Assembly (NCBI RefSeq): GCF_050948215.1
Contig: NW_027488593.1
Coordinates: 1,116,001 to 1,180,000 of the forward strand
Length of the DNA: 64,000 nucleotides
Direction: 5' to 3'
Source of the DNA: Halictus rubicundus
Lineage: Eukaryota; Arthropoda; Insecta; Hymenoptera; Halictidae
Shown here in pieces: positions 49,427 through 61,200 of the stretch. The translations under genes and the position numbers were made by a program. The first letter of the stretch is position 1; every line of letters begins with the position of its first letter. The notes beneath the pieces are model-generated. The model did no database searches, was not told where the DNA came from, and saw only the letters and a program-made list of their open reading frames with translations.

Positions 49427-50545
49427 TTGCTTAGGGGACTTAGCAAGCCCGAACAAAAAACAGGCGAAGAGCTCCTGAACTCCCTACTTAGGGAGCAGCA
49501 GGAAGCGGAGACAGAAGCCAGAGAGTTCAGGCTTGAACTCCACAGGGATAACACAGCACTAAGGGAAAAATTAGACGCACAAAAGGAGCAGAGCCCCGTG
49601 CAAGACAGACTAATAGAAAAGATAACAGAAAAGCTAAATGAGCTTTCTGTAAAAATAGACAACCTAATGTCCGAGAAGAGTCGTGCTCAAGAGGCCCCGT
49701 CCTCCAAGCCGCTCTTCTACTCAGACATCATAAAGGCAAACCGAGCAACTAAGCAGCTGGCTAAAAGGACCCCGGTTACAAAGTCCAAGCCAGCTGCAGC
49801 CACTTACCCTGTAAAGGGCAGTAAAATTAAAAATAGCGATGAGACCAAAAAGGTATCTTTTCTTCTGTCGGATTTATGCAATCCGACAGAAGAAAAGATA
49901 CGAATCCGGAACCTGAGGAAACTCGGGAACTCCGGCATTCTCATAGAGACCGAAACAGCTGAGGACCTTGAGCAAGTCCTCAGCAATGAGAAATTACTCA
50001 AACAAATGGACATTGGTCCCCTCCCCAAGAGGAGACCAAAAATTATAATATTTGGAATCCCCTCGGAAACATCTGAGGCGGATATAAAGAAGGCAAACAA
50101 GAACCAGAATCTGGAACTTGACTCAGAGGAAAAATTGGAAGAGGAGTTTAAACTCCTCTCCAAGACAGGAAAAAAGGACTGTGAAACCATCAATTGGGTG
50201 GCGGAGGTATCAACAAAAACCCGGAAAACCCTGCTGGACAGGAACCGGGTCTTCATAGGGTTCCAAGCCTACGGGCTGAAAGATTATATCGCTGCAACTA
50301 GGTGCTTCAAATGCCAGTCATTTGGGCACGTTGCAAAGCATTGCAGAGCGAAAACGGACACGTGCGGGCACTGCGGCAAAGACGGGCATACTTATGACAA
50401 ATGCCCGTCGAAACAAGAGAAGCCTACTTGCATTAACTGCAAGAGAGCAGGCAGACCAGCCAATCATGGGCTGAGAGATAAGAGCTGTGCGGCGTTTAAA
50501 CACGCCATGGAACTATGCCTTAGTCGGACAGACTTCGGCACATAA
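49427..50545 (+). CDS. LINE ORF1 (Gag-like, CCHC zinc knuckles)
   Basis: 372 residues from 49427, with an upstream related frame from 49138 (starts MYEPKSKNKSKK) broken by stops, so the original N-terminus was longer. An N-terminal coiled coil (LLNSLLREQQEAETEAREF) is followed by an RRM-like middle (KIRIRNLRKLGNSGILIE) and three zinc knuckles: CFKCQSFGHVAKHC, CGHCGKDGHTYDKC and CINCKRAGRPANH. This is the nucleic-acid-binding ORF1 of the Jockey/R1/LOA type. Ends SRTDFGT, the usual place where ORF2 begins, but ORF2 is absent. Confidence 0.85.
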   Translation: MLRGLSKPEQKTGEELLNSLLREQQEAETEAREFRLELHRDNTALREKLDAQKEQSPVQDRLIEKITEKLNELSVKIDNLMSEKSRAQEAPSSKPLFYSDIIKANRATKQLAKRTPVTKSKPAAATYPVKGSKIKNSDETKKVSFLLSDLCNPTEEKIRIRNLRKLGNSGILIETETAEDLEQVLSNEKLLKQMDIGPLPKRRPKIIIFGIPSETSEADIKKANKNQNLELDSEEKLEEEFKLLSKTGKKDCETINWVAEVSTKTRKTLLDRNRVFIGFQAYGLKDYIAATRCFKCQSFGHVAKHCRAKTDTCGHCGKDGHTYDKCPSKQEKPTCINCKRAGRPANHGLRDKSCAAFKHAMELCLSRTDFGT

Positions 50546-50573
50546 GGGAAACAGGCAAAAAATAACCCTGACG

Positions 50574-50950
50574 ATCCTTCGCAGGTAATACCTCAACAAC
50601 TGAGTATTGGGGATCGTAGGGTGAAATAGTCATGAGAACGGCTGCCACACCGTTCACGAAACCTGCTAGAGACCGAGCGCTAAGCTGGTAACTCCGCCTC
50701 CTCGTGGCCCCCGCTGGTAACGCTCCTGGGTCGGCGCAAGCCGATTCGGTAGCGGTTAAGCGAGTTACTTCCCGTATGGGACGGTCTACCTTTCTAATGA
50801 TCCTTAAGTGGTGAACGAGGGGTTTTTCCAATGCCCAGTCCACAACACCTACGGACTGTTTCCTTTGCAACTGATGGAGTTAGGGGTAGAGAGCCAAACA
50901 TGAACGGCTGACTTTTCCGGTATGGGGAGAATCCCCGAGGTACGGAACAA
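50574..50950 (+). repeat. Remainder of composite insertion in Copia
   Basis: With 48571-48603 this is about 410 bases of unidentified, GC-balanced sequence into which the LINE inserted. No coding frame; it looks like an untranslated part of a non-LTR element or a SINE. The Copia frame resumes at 50951 (ESLGRKLYFVIFKDDFSRF). No target duplication at its outer edges. Confidence 0.45.
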
Positions 50951-52043
50951 GAGTCGTTGGGTAGAAAGCTATATTTTGTAATTTTTAAGGACGATTTTTC
51001 GAGATTTAGAACAATTTATTTTATTCGCCATAAATCGGAAGTAATCGATAAACTAAAAATATATTGTAATGAGATTGAAAATCAATTCAATAAGAATATA
51101 AAAGTGTTTCACACAGATGGTGGAAAAGAATTTAAAAATAGAGAGGTCAACAATTTTTTTGGACAATAAAGGGATCAAACATACGGTAAATGTTCCATAT
51201 ACACCTGAGCAAAATGGTATCGCGGAGCGCGAAAATCGTATTGTAGTAGAAGCAGCAAGATCAATGATTTATTCTAAGTCGGGAATGTCTTTGTCTTTGT
51301 GGGCTGAAGCAATGAACACCGCCGTGTTCGTAATTAATAGAACAGGTCCGACTAAAGAAGGGAATAAAACTCCTTACGAGTTATGGTATGGAAAAGTCGC
51401 GAATATTGACAATTTAAAAGTTTTTGGGACTGAGTGCTTTGTTCGCGTACCTGTAGAGAAAAGGAAAAAGTTGGATAAGAAGGCGTTAAAACGGTTTCTT
51501 GTTGGATATATCGAGAATTGCAAAGGTTATCGTATTCTGGTTCCGGGCTTGAGAGATGTAATTCTAAGTCGCGATGTTATGTTTAAATTAGAAAAGGTAT
51601 GTTCGAATGAAGTGACTGTTAGTAACTCAAAAGGAAATAATGAGGCTACTAATTCAGTTGAAGATAATCAGGACAGTATAGACAATAGTACTGAGGAAGA
51701 AGGGAGATTAACAGGGGCCTTGCACTCTTTAAAAGACACTGAAGAGAACGTAAGAGAATTACGCGATAGACGACGTATTAAGCGTACTGAATTTTATGGG
51801 TGCCCGATTACATTTGTGGCAGAAGCGTTGCCTGAAAATTATAGTGATGCAATTAATTCTAAAGAAAAGGATCAGTGGATGAAAGCGATGCAAGACGAGA
51901 TTAACTCTTTGCATGAAAATAAGACGTGGATACTCGTAGAAAAACCGGAAAAGCAAACGGTTATTAGTAGTAGGTGGGCTTATGTAAAGAAATTTAATGA
52001 AGATAGTAGAATACGTTTCAAAGCGCGATTAGTTATTAAAGGT
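50951..52043 (+). pseudogene. Copia integrase core and start of RT
   Basis: KVFHTDGGKEFKN carries the second catalytic Asp, then PYTPEQNGIAERENRIVVEA carries the Glu; frames overlap at 51117-51169 with a shift. KVFGTECFVRVPVEKRKKL and the acidic linker follow, then QWMKAMQDEINSLHENKTW and SSRWAYVKKFN, the start of the Copia reverse transcriptase. Cut by the solo LTR at 52044. Confidence 0.88.
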
Positions 52044-52883
52044 TGTTCGCGGCGATTTTGTAATGTCGATCGTATCATCGCGAAGGAAGACGATAATCGC
52101 GTCATGTAGATATATATGCGAGTCTAGCGAGCGATTCACGGTGGTCGCGATTGACAAGCAGGCGTTGTTGTGGAAACGGTCGAAAACAAAGAAAGAGTGT
52201 GTTGAGAAAAAAGGTTGAATTTACTTGTCAGAAGGAGAGAGTCGACTCGGGTCCTTCATGCGATAGTTCGTAATTGAAAATTGAGTTGCTTTTTTGGTTT
52301 GAATGCTCACGCGAGTGATTCCGGGTAATAGGAGATTTGGTTTCGCACTCGGTTCGGCAATACTTGAATCCTCCCAGGCCGGCTCACAGATCCAAGGGCA
52401 TTGGCAGCTTTGAAGCTCCTTTCCAGTGAATCCCGAAGCTGGGACGGATTGCAAGGCTAGCCGTAGTGCTGCCGGCAGAGGAGTGCCCTATGGGCCAGCC
52501 GGCAATTGTGCAGAGTTCCAGTGGAACTCTGCTGTGGATCACTACGCGCAGAGACTTGAGTATTAACGGTAAGAGAGCTCTCTTAGTTTTAGACTAAAAT
52601 GTCATTTAGCATGTAAATTGCTTGAAACGCCGATTTTCTAACCTCGTTATCTATATTTAAACACTATTTGATACTGGGCTTTCGTACGGCGAAATTCTTG
52701 TAGTTGCTTAATAGAATAAATTTATTGCATCTTGCTTTGGCTTTTCCTCGTAATCCGTCGAGGTTTTTATGCCGAAGCAAGAATTTGTTCAACCGGGAAA
52801 TTGTGTATTTCATTCTAGTATAAGTTCGAACATTGTTTAATCTGAACTTCTATGAATCCTGTCTTTTAAATGATTGAAAAACA
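52044..52883. repeat. Solo LTR in Copia RT (1)
   Basis: 840 bp, TGTTCGCGGCGATTTTG ... GAAAAACA, with the exact duplication AAGGT at 52039-52043 and 52884-52888. Splits the RT between RLVIKG and the following KEGIDYKETFSPVARF block. Confidence 0.9.
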
Positions 52884-52971
52884 AAGGTTATTCACAAAAG
52901 GAAGGGATAGACTACAAAGAGACATTTAGCCCTGTTGCACGTTTTGATACAGTTCGATTTTTGTTAAGTAT
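52884..52971 (+). pseudogene. Copia RT middle fragment
   Basis: Short segment between two solo LTRs coding SQKEGIDYKETFSPVARFDT and VRFLLSIV, the conserved Copia RT block before the DIKTAFLYG motif. Confidence 0.85.
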
Positions 52972-53709
52972 TGTTCGAGATTCGAACGGTAACGACTTGG
53001 TTTAATTTCTGTTTGAGACCAATCTATAAATAGCCCGTTATTGTTCTTGTCTCGTACATGTTGTCGTCGTCGTCGATGCGATCGCTTCTGTTTCGTCCTT
53101 CCTTTGTATCGCTCCTGCTCCGTCCTTCGTTCGTCTCTCTCCTGTTGTTTCCCCAAATTTCAAACTACCCGTTTCTTCATGATCCACCGATCGCTCCGAC
53201 GGAGACAACGATTTCTCGTATGTTCATTCTACCGTACGCTCTCAGCGGACTCGCGTCTAGTTCACGCTCTATACTCGCCGATTGAGTTACGTTTTCGCAG
53301 CCGCCTCGCACGAATTCAATCGCGAGTCTCGTTCGTTCACGAACATACGAACGTCCGCTTTCTTCTCGCTTATCGATTAAAGTTCATATAATTGATACTC
53401 GGTATTCTGGCAATAATCTTCTTCCATCCGCGTCGCGAATCGCATCTTCTCGCGTGCAAGATCTCCGCTCTTCCGCGGTCAAGATTCTCCGACGCGCCGC
53501 GTGCAAGATTTCCGTGATCGTCGTCCTCCGTGTTCGTCCGAGCGTCAATGTACCGAGAGTTGTGTCTTTTAATAAATTACCGTTCATCCAGCGCACCTTT
53601 TGTGTCTTGCGAAGTCCGTTCGTTCCCTCCGGAACTTCCTCCATCTTTCCGGTGCTCTCATTCCGCGTCCACCGCTGGACGGTCCCGGCAATCGGCACTT
53701 CGCCGAACA
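52972..53709. repeat. Solo LTR in Copia RT (2)
   Basis: 738 bp, TGTTCGAGATTCG ... CACTTCGCCGAACA, with the exact duplication AGTAT at 52967-52971 and 53710-53714. The long open frame crossing its right edge is a chance join to the Copia frame. Confidence 0.9.
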
Positions 53710-53717
53710 AGTATTGT

Positions 53718-54916
53718 AGCTCATAATGGATTATATCTTGGACAGTTTGACATAAAAACGGCATTTTTATATGGGGATTTAGAAGAGAATATTTTTATGA
53801 TGCAACCGGAAGGGTTTAATGATGGGACAGCGAGGGTTTGTAAACTATTAAAGAGTCTTTACGGGTTAAAACAAGCTCCAAGGTGTTGGACTGAATACTT
53901 TTCAGGTTTTGTGAGAAGGTTTGGGTTTCATCGAAGCTCAGCCGACCCTTGTTTTTATATTTATGATGCTGGTGACCGAAAAATGTATTTAGTTATTTAT
54001 GTCGATGATGGGCTTTTAGCGGCTACGCAGAATTTCTTAATAGATCAATTCTTTACTGAATTAGCGAAGGAATTTAAAATAACTACCACAAAAGAAGTAA
54101 CGAATTTCTTAGGCGGAGAAATTGTCAGATTAAAGGATGGTTCTATTTTTGTACACCAGACAAAATATATTGAAAGCATTTTACAAAAATTTCGTTTAAA
54201 CGAAGCAAATAGTGTCTGTACTCCAATGGAGGCAAGTTGGGATGCAGGTAATTCAGAAGGAAACAATTGTAAAGCGCCCTATAGGGAGGCCGTAGGTAGC
54301 CTTATGTATCTTCAAGTATTTAGCCGGCCCGATATAAGCTATGCCGTAAACATTGCTTCGAGAGCTCTAGAAAAACCAAGCGAAGGACATTGGCTACTCG
54401 TTAAGCGAATAATGAGGTACCTCAAGGGTACGTTAGACTTAGGATTATTTTATACTAAAGGCGGTAATTTTAAGGTATATTGTGACGCAGATTATGCGGG
54501 AGACAAGGAGACGCGTAAATCAAGGTCGGGTATCGTATGTCAATACGCGAATGCAGCCATCTCATGGCAGAGTAAGAGACAGCAATGTGTATCATTGTCT
54601 ACGACAGAAGCTGAGTATGTTAGCGCAGCATCAGCCGTTAAAGAGATTGTGTGGCTAAAGAAATTGTTCAGTGAATGTGAAATTAATGTACAATACACGT
54701 TATTAGTAGATAATATGAGTGCGATCAAATTAATCAAAAATCCAGAGTTTCACCAGAGAAGTAAACATATCGATGTAAAATATCATTTCATACGTGATCT
54801 ACATAATAAAAGCGAAATTGACGTAGAATATGTTAAGACCGATAAGCAGTTAGCTGACATTTTTACGAAAGCACTATGTAAACCGCGATTCATGCATTTA
54901 GTAAAGGAATTAGGAC
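53718..54916 (+). pseudogene. Copia RT and RNase H
   Basis: GQFDIKTAFLYGDLEENIFM, LYGLKQAPRCWTEYF and VIYVDDGLLAATQ (the YVDD catalytic box), then RNase H: VYCDADYAGDKETRKSRSG, SLSTTEAEYVSAASA, SKHIDVKYHFIRD. One continuous frame, about 395 residues. It ends at LCKPRFMHLVKELGL, next to the probable polypurine tract (AAAGGAATTAGGAC). Confidence 0.9.
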
Positions 54917-55390
54917 TGTTCGGTGCCGTCGCCGCAACAGACGCGGTAGTCATGGGACACCACGACGACGATGAGCACCACTGCTCTCGCCGACTCCGCG
55001 GAACAATAGACCACGGGGACCTCCAGCGAAGACGACTGTTTATGTCACGTTTTTTGGAAACCCCCACCAAAGGAGAATCAACGCTCGATACTCGTCGCGA
55101 GGTCGATCGCTCTCTCGCTTTCCGGATCGTGAATCGTTCACACCTTCGTTTTTCGTATCCCGAGCAATCGGTAGAGTGTCGGCCGTTCGTGAAATTAACC
55201 GCTCGTTTAACATTGTACCGGCGATCCTAAGATTATTGTTACGCGAGTGCTTGGTGCCCGCCAAGTCTCGCGATCAGACGATATCAAAATAAACCTGGTC
55301 ATTTTTCGCACCACCCAGTGACTTTTTTCATATCCACGTGGCACCCATCTCGCCGTCTCCTCACTCAACTCCACCAGCCTTCACGAAACA
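54917..55390 (+). repeat. Probable 3' LTR of Copia element
   Basis: Starts TGTTCGGTGCCGTCG right after a purine-rich tract. AATAAA at about 55291. The end is placed at TTCACGAAACA but is uncertain. Contains most of the C-terminal extension of the open RT frame, which is therefore not protein coding. Confidence 0.5.
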
Positions 55391-57003
55391 CATGTTAATT
55401 CGTATTTCGAGGCCTCCCGAGAGGCCAAGGTGTTCCTACCGCAGGCGCGGAAAAACTAATAAAAAGACTACCGCAAAACCAACGGTGAGTCGTCTCATTT
55501 TCTGTTCCGACCAGGCCCAGCCCAAAACTCGGTTCACATATTCCAGTGTGAGTATTCCGGCGGTCACGTCCGGCGGTTCGCCGATAAACGCCTAAACAAG
55601 GACCATTAGTATTATCACACGGGAAAACAAAATAAAATCGAAATATACGTGACAAGCCGACGCGGTTAAAAATACGCCGACTTATCTTCCTGCAAGACAC
55701 GCAGATGAAGACCAGATTACAAATTAGACGCAAAAGAGGAAAATATCAAATTACGCCGAACCATAAGAAAAGACGACGACTTCATCTTGGCAACACACAG
55801 CTGACGAAGCAAGAAACATCGAGAAGATCGGGAAGCAGAAACGCCTAAATCAGCACTTCAAGAAAACAAAGGACCGCCCACACTATAAAAAGGAAACCAG
55901 CTCTTCAATTCGGATTCACTCAGTTCAAAATCAGTGCTACTGCTCAGTTCCGTTGACAGACCCTTGTATCACACACGCGTCGCGCCGGCAGTAAGATAGT
56001 GTCGCCGAATTTCGAAACCCCGTTGCGTGAAGTGTCCGCGTGTGTCCCAGCGTCCAGCGGCCACAACCAGCGAGCGCCCAAAAACCCCACAACCACGACT
56101 TGCGAGCGCCTACCAACGACTCGGTAATTTAAACGTACTATTAAGCGAACTGTTTATAAGTGCTCTAGCTTATGCGCTATGAGAATTCATCCTTGTATAA
56201 TCTGATTCAGAACTAGACTCTAAATAAACCAAACCTTTGCCGTTTTTATATAAAATTTAAGGTACAATTTATTTAACCAGCCCTCAACAATCTCCCGAAC
56301 CAAAGCCGGTGAACGCAGGTAGGTTCAAAACTGAGCCTTATCCCCGGAAAACTATAAACAGCCCCATCTGTTACGTAACAATTAATTCATATTTAAAAAC
56401 ACGAAGGCAGAATTTGAAGTCTTCAAATAGGCTACTCTTCAAGTAGGGTAGGGAAAATGCCGTCCTAGTCTTGCGTAAGCCGTCGGAAAAAGAACTACTA
56501 ATCTGCGAATTTAATTCAAAATTCAAGATTTTGGTCTACGGTCTGTAGCGGACGAAAGCGGAGCTATTCTACGCGATGAAGGTACGTAACTTTTTGGGTT
56601 TTATACAAACTTTTCATTTCGATAAGACTTTAGACCCCTCCCCTATCGGTCTTTTCGAAATGTGAGGGGTTCAATTGAATTTACAGTAAAACGCCATAAA
56701 AACCATCATTTGTACCACCTTCGGAAATGCGTCTGCCGAAAAAACGGTTGGGCATTTTATGAACACGGAATAAACTTCGGGACGTCCAAAATTGTTTTAT
56801 TGCCGTAACCGTCAACTACCTGCGCTGACGAATCGGGCAATTCCCAGCGTTAGTCCACCCCCACAAGGAGCGTCTTCCAAAAAATATTCCGCCAATCGAA
56901 TTTCGAGAAATCAAGCCCCCGCCAACGCTCGGTTCACATGCCAGCCAGGAAAGAAGAGACTCTCGAAAACCGGCAAAGCAACAACATCTAGCGTCTAACT
57001 CAA
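55391..57003. repeat. Unassigned repetitive DNA
   Basis: No gene supported. Two segments, about 55440-55600 and 56800-57000, are related: read on the minus strand both contain a CEPSxGxGL-type peptide and share CGGTTCACAT..CCAG in the DNA. At about 55880-55960, CACTATAAAAAGG and TCAGTTC look like a core promoter of LTR type, and the stretch ends in GTTACGTAACA (about 56382). It may be a degenerate LTR, but no start was found. Confidence 0.4.
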
Positions 57004-58236
57004 CAACCTGTAGCATACTTTCTGACCAGTAATGCAGTAAAAATTAGCGATTTATCATCCTTATTTGATGAAATAATAGAAGCAATTTTCAGCACGGGAT
57101 TAAAAGTACGTGCTGCTGTTTCTGCTCAAAATGCCAGTAATCGAAGTGCTATTAAATATAGAATTTCTGTAGACCGTCCATATTTCATGCCTGGAAATCA
57201 AAAAATGTACACGACCTTTGATATACCGCATATTTTTAAATCTATAAGATATCAACTTTTGAGATATGATATTATGTTTGACGATCATAAAATTGCATCG
57301 TGGAAAGACGTACGTTCGTTATGGAAATTGGAAGGTGATAAAGCAACGAGAGCTGCTTGCAAATTAACGGAGAAACACGTTTATCCAAATAACTTTGAAA
57401 AAATGAAATGTCGTTTAGCTCTGCAAGTATTTAGTCGCAGAGTTTCAGCAGCTCTTTTAACCGCGGGAACGGTGGGGGGAATTCAAAGTCAAACAGTAAT
57501 GCATACTGCTGAATTTTTCAAAATTCTTAATGATAGTTTTGATTCCTTAAACAGCCGGAGTTGCAACGATTCGAATCCAGATAGATGTAAATTGTCGGAA
57601 ATTCGATTAAATTCACAAAATAATTTAACTGCATTATTAGAAAGATGTCCCAAATGGTGCACCATTAAAACTAATGGTCAGAATATACCACCATGTTTCG
57701 AAGGCTTGGAAATTTCTGTGAAAGCAATTTTGCAATTATGGGAAGATCTCAAGTGCGATGGAATTAATTTTTTGTGTAACGTCTAGAGTGAATCAAGACC
57801 CATTGGAAAATTTATTTTGAATGATGCGCACTTATGGTGGAATTTATAATCAAAACCCGTCTGCAAAAGCTTTTCGCTTATCATTGCAAAAAAAAATATT
57901 GTATTAAATTGATCAAAACCGGCTCAATCTGCCAATTGTTTATATGATGAGGACGAAACATTACTTCCAAGCTCGAAATATGATGCTACATCTAATGTTG
58001 CACTAATATCGACAAATACAAGTCGTGAATGTGAAATTGATCAAGAAACGTTTATTGATGTCGAAGAAGTTGTCATTGATGCGTCATATATAATTGATAA
58101 AACATTAGAAGACACTGTGGTTGAATATTTTGCAGGATTTGTGGCCATGAAATGGGTTACAAAATCTGGTTGCGAACAATGTTCGATCTCATTAATTAGC
58201 GAAAATCACGAATTCCTGGACGCTACAGATATATAA
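57004..58236 (+). pseudogene. P-element / THAP9-like transposase fossil
   Basis: Frame open from 57010: VAYFLTSNAVKIS, LKVRAAVSAQNASN, then YTTFDIPHIFKSIRYQL, WKDVRSLWKLEG, ACKLTEKHVYPNNFEKMK and LALQVFSRRVSAAL. These are the RNase-H-like and insertion-domain blocks of the P superfamily. After the stop at 57786, frames shift but conserved blocks go on: NQDPLENLF, TYGGIYNQNPSAKAFRLSL, then a C-terminal GFVAMKW. The N-terminal THAP finger is absent. No terminal repeats recognised. A dead copy. Confidence 0.85.
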
Positions 58237-61200
58237 GGGACAACGCGCTGATCCCCACTCCAGTGCATACCAATCAGCATGCATTCTAGGTGTCCCCTTA
58301 GGCATCGAAGCTATGGTTCTGTAACAGTTATTTCTCGATTCTGTATTTTGGTTCTAGTTTCGGTTATATTTCGATTCTGTTATTTTGTTCGGCCATATAT
58401 CAGAATATACAATGTATACAAGCAAATGAATCATCGACGATCGACAATCGTATTTATGTAAGTAATTGTTTAAGTAATAAATACTAATAAATAATTATTG
58501 AAATAAGACAGTTTTTTTCCGTTATAAGGCAACGGTGTTTGTTCCAAAATAAGGAAATCGTTATCCCCTCCCGCCGCTTAGTGTCGTTACACGAGGGTAT
58601 GTTACATTTTATCGTTTTAAACGAAAGATACAGTCTTCCTTCCACGAGTGATAAAATTGTATCCCCACTACTATGGGGGAATTTCGATTATACTTACTTA
58701 TTTAAGAAGCAACGAATGTTTAAAACGCAAAGAAGAACAGCGTGTGGAAAGAAGGAGATGCACAGAGTCATAGCAGTCGACATAGATACAAAACTTTCTT
58801 TTTTTCCTTTTTTTTTTCTAGAAATTTTAATAGCATATTTAGATGATTTTTCTGATTAAAATGTGTCTAAACACGGCATAATTTGGAATTTTTTTACTTT
58901 TGTACCAATTCATAGTAGCTCCTCTTTAATCTTTATCTCGGGGTTTTCATCGCTCAGCTGTCGTAGTGGTCGACTTCGTGTTCTTCAGTACTGATGAAAA
59001 ACATGTATGATGGATTCTTGAAAAGAAGCAGAGAAGACACAAATTTCCTATTCACGAAACGAACATTGGTGCCGTTTCTCGAGACAGAATATATCAAAAC
59101 ATCTTTGCGGTCGATATTCTTCCGATACCGTTTACTGCCAGAAGGAGAAGGACAACTTTATGATCTTGCGCTACCTCTCCCCTCTTGCTGACTCTCCATC
59201 TTGCTCCTCTCTCGACTCACAGGAGAACAAAGTCAAGCCAAATACAAGATTTACATATGCAGCAGAATGAGAGGGCATGTTACACTTGTACCACTGCTCG
59301 GCCGACCACTTTATAGTTATAGTCGCTACATTCGAGCCTCTCGCAAAGTCAAGCCGTATAGGTAGTGTGATCCAAGAAACGGCAGAAGCCGTTCTGATCC
59401 ATCTCCGTTTCTTCAACAAAACTGTATTATGTTTTTGTAAGTTTTGTTTATCAAGTCAAATATTTCCAAGGCCTCCAAATGTAATTGTAGAGAGCATGCC
59501 AACGCCCGTTCGTGTTCAAGCTTGTTAGCGACAGTTTGTTTTTGAAAGAAATCGAAGGCAGATAGCCCGACGCTAGTCCGCTTTCGGTTAATTTATGGTA
59601 GGGTCGAGGGTTCGCGTAGCCTCTCGAAGCTGTAGTTCCTGTCGACGGACAAACCCCAGATGATGTCTGGCAACTCGAAGTTGTTCAGGTACTCGATGGG
59701 GCGCATTCGTTGACATATGTTTGGAAAGTTAGGAATCTTTAAGTATGGCAGACGACCCGACGTCGTACTGCTATCTTAAAGAACAAAGATAGTCCTTATG
59801 AAGGATCTGGCCACGGAGTGGGGGAAGGCAAGGGTGCCTTCTGGTAAGAGGACTGTGTTAGACCGCTCAGCACTTACCCCAGAACCTCGGAAAAGGGCAG
59901 GTCATAAGAATTTTCTAACAAGCTGAACACGCTGTTTTTGAGTATACATTTCCACTCGCACCAACATCTTTCTTCTTCATATCTTGCTGTACTGGTCTCC
60001 GCAATTCGTTAACTTCTCTCTAATCTTCATCTTAACTTCTCTGTAATCTTCATCTTCGTTTTCATTTTCCTTACAGTTGTTTTGTGACAACAGTAAAACT
60101 GTGCATTACAGGATGATCAATTAGTAATGCATCAGGTTCCATTAAACCATCAATTCAATCAATGTGATGAGGCTTCCACTGTTGCAGAAGTGGTCAATGT
60201 AAACATAATGTTTTAAAGGTCTAGTGAATGACCTACACCGCCGACAGCTGTCAAAATTCGCTACCACTATCCCGACAGTGATCACTGTTAGCATCCGAAT
60301 CCCCTTCGACAATTCCAAGAGTGATCAATGAACAAGACATTGTAATTTCTTTTCAGATTTATGAGATTTATATGGTTGAAAAGAGACCAAGCTCGATAGA
60401 GTTTTAATGATATTTACTTGCATTCTAGCGAGCTATTGTCACTCATTAAATAAGTATACAACATCAAAATTATGCCGTGATTACACTCATTTTAATCAAC
60501 TCCTCTTTGTAGTCACCGCGCTATCCTTCTCTATCGTCGGCAAACTTCAAATAACGTAGTAAATACCTACGACCTATACGATCATTGATACAGTTTTCTT
60601 TCGAAATAAGACGACGATGCTTTTTCGCAAGAAGAAAATGTTTATCCCCTCTCTTTCTTTTGAAGTTGTCTGCTCGACACCGGCCAGAACGAGAGGGTAT
60701 GCCATATTCTATCGTTTTTGCAACGAAAGATATGACTGCTCGGCCAACCACTTTGTAGTTTGCCGCCACATTCAAACCTCTGGCACATTCTCCTTACTCA
60801 CTCGCGGTCCGCTCAAGAACAAACCGAAGCGACATAGATACCGTTATTCATAATAGATCGAAAGTCGTACCGAGCCATCGACTTATAGCAAAAGAAAACT
60901 GTACTCCAGAGCCCGGAGGTTTTATCACTTTCGGAGGGAATACTGTATTGCTACACGGCTGACAACTGTATGGTCTGCAACTACCTCTCGCCTCTCTCAT
61001 TCTCCGTGTTCACTCTCGGGCGACTCCATAACAAAGTCAAGTCGCATAGGTAACCTGATCTGAAATACGGCGAAAGCAGATCCCGAGCTTTCGCCCTATA
61101 TAGGAACAAAACGATAAATATACAAGTGAGTTTTTACAATTGTATTCACGATGTTGACATCTACAACATATTAAAAAATCATCGAAATAGGTGAGGTGAG

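Larger units (their letters stand above)
48604..50573 (+). mobile_element. ORF1-only LINE (half-LINE) with 12-bp target duplication
   Basis: The body 48616-50561 is flanked by ATAACCCTGACG on both sides (48604-48615 and 50562-50573). It has a long 5' region with three hairpin repeats, ORF1, and an end in GGCAAAAAA only 16 bases after the ORF1 stop. No reverse-transcriptase frame. This is the layout of a half-LINE (HAL1-like), retroposed with target duplication and an A-rich tail. It sits inside another insertion in the Copia element. Confidence 0.7.
48314..55390 (+). mobile_element. Copia retrotransposon, multiply interrupted
   Basis: Copia pieces in order: GAG-pre-integrase and the start of integrase (48315-48570), integrase core and RT start (50951-52043), RT middle (52884-52971), RT/RNase H (53710-54916), then a probable 3' LTR (54917-55390). 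Interruptions: a composite insertion with a LINE (48571-50950) and two solo LTRs (52044-52883 and 52972-53709). The 5' end, with gag and 5' LTR, is lost at the Gypsy LTR edge. When the insertions are disregarded, the remaining frames are mostly open. Confidence 0.9.

Noticed and set aside
53530..55230. 566-codon protein starting inside a solo LTR
   Set aside because: The first 65 codons or so are LTR sequence and the last 100 are Copia LTR. Only 53718-54916 is Copia RT/RNase H.
55395..55733. Minus-strand frame with CEPSFGLGL peptide as a gene
   Set aside because: A related peptide recurs opposite 56816-57016; it marks a repeat family, and no complete gene or domain is seen.
59560..59930. tRNA or SINE candidate from GGGTCGAGGGTTCGCG
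   Set aside because: The B-box-like string has no matching A box or cloverleaf at the right spacing.
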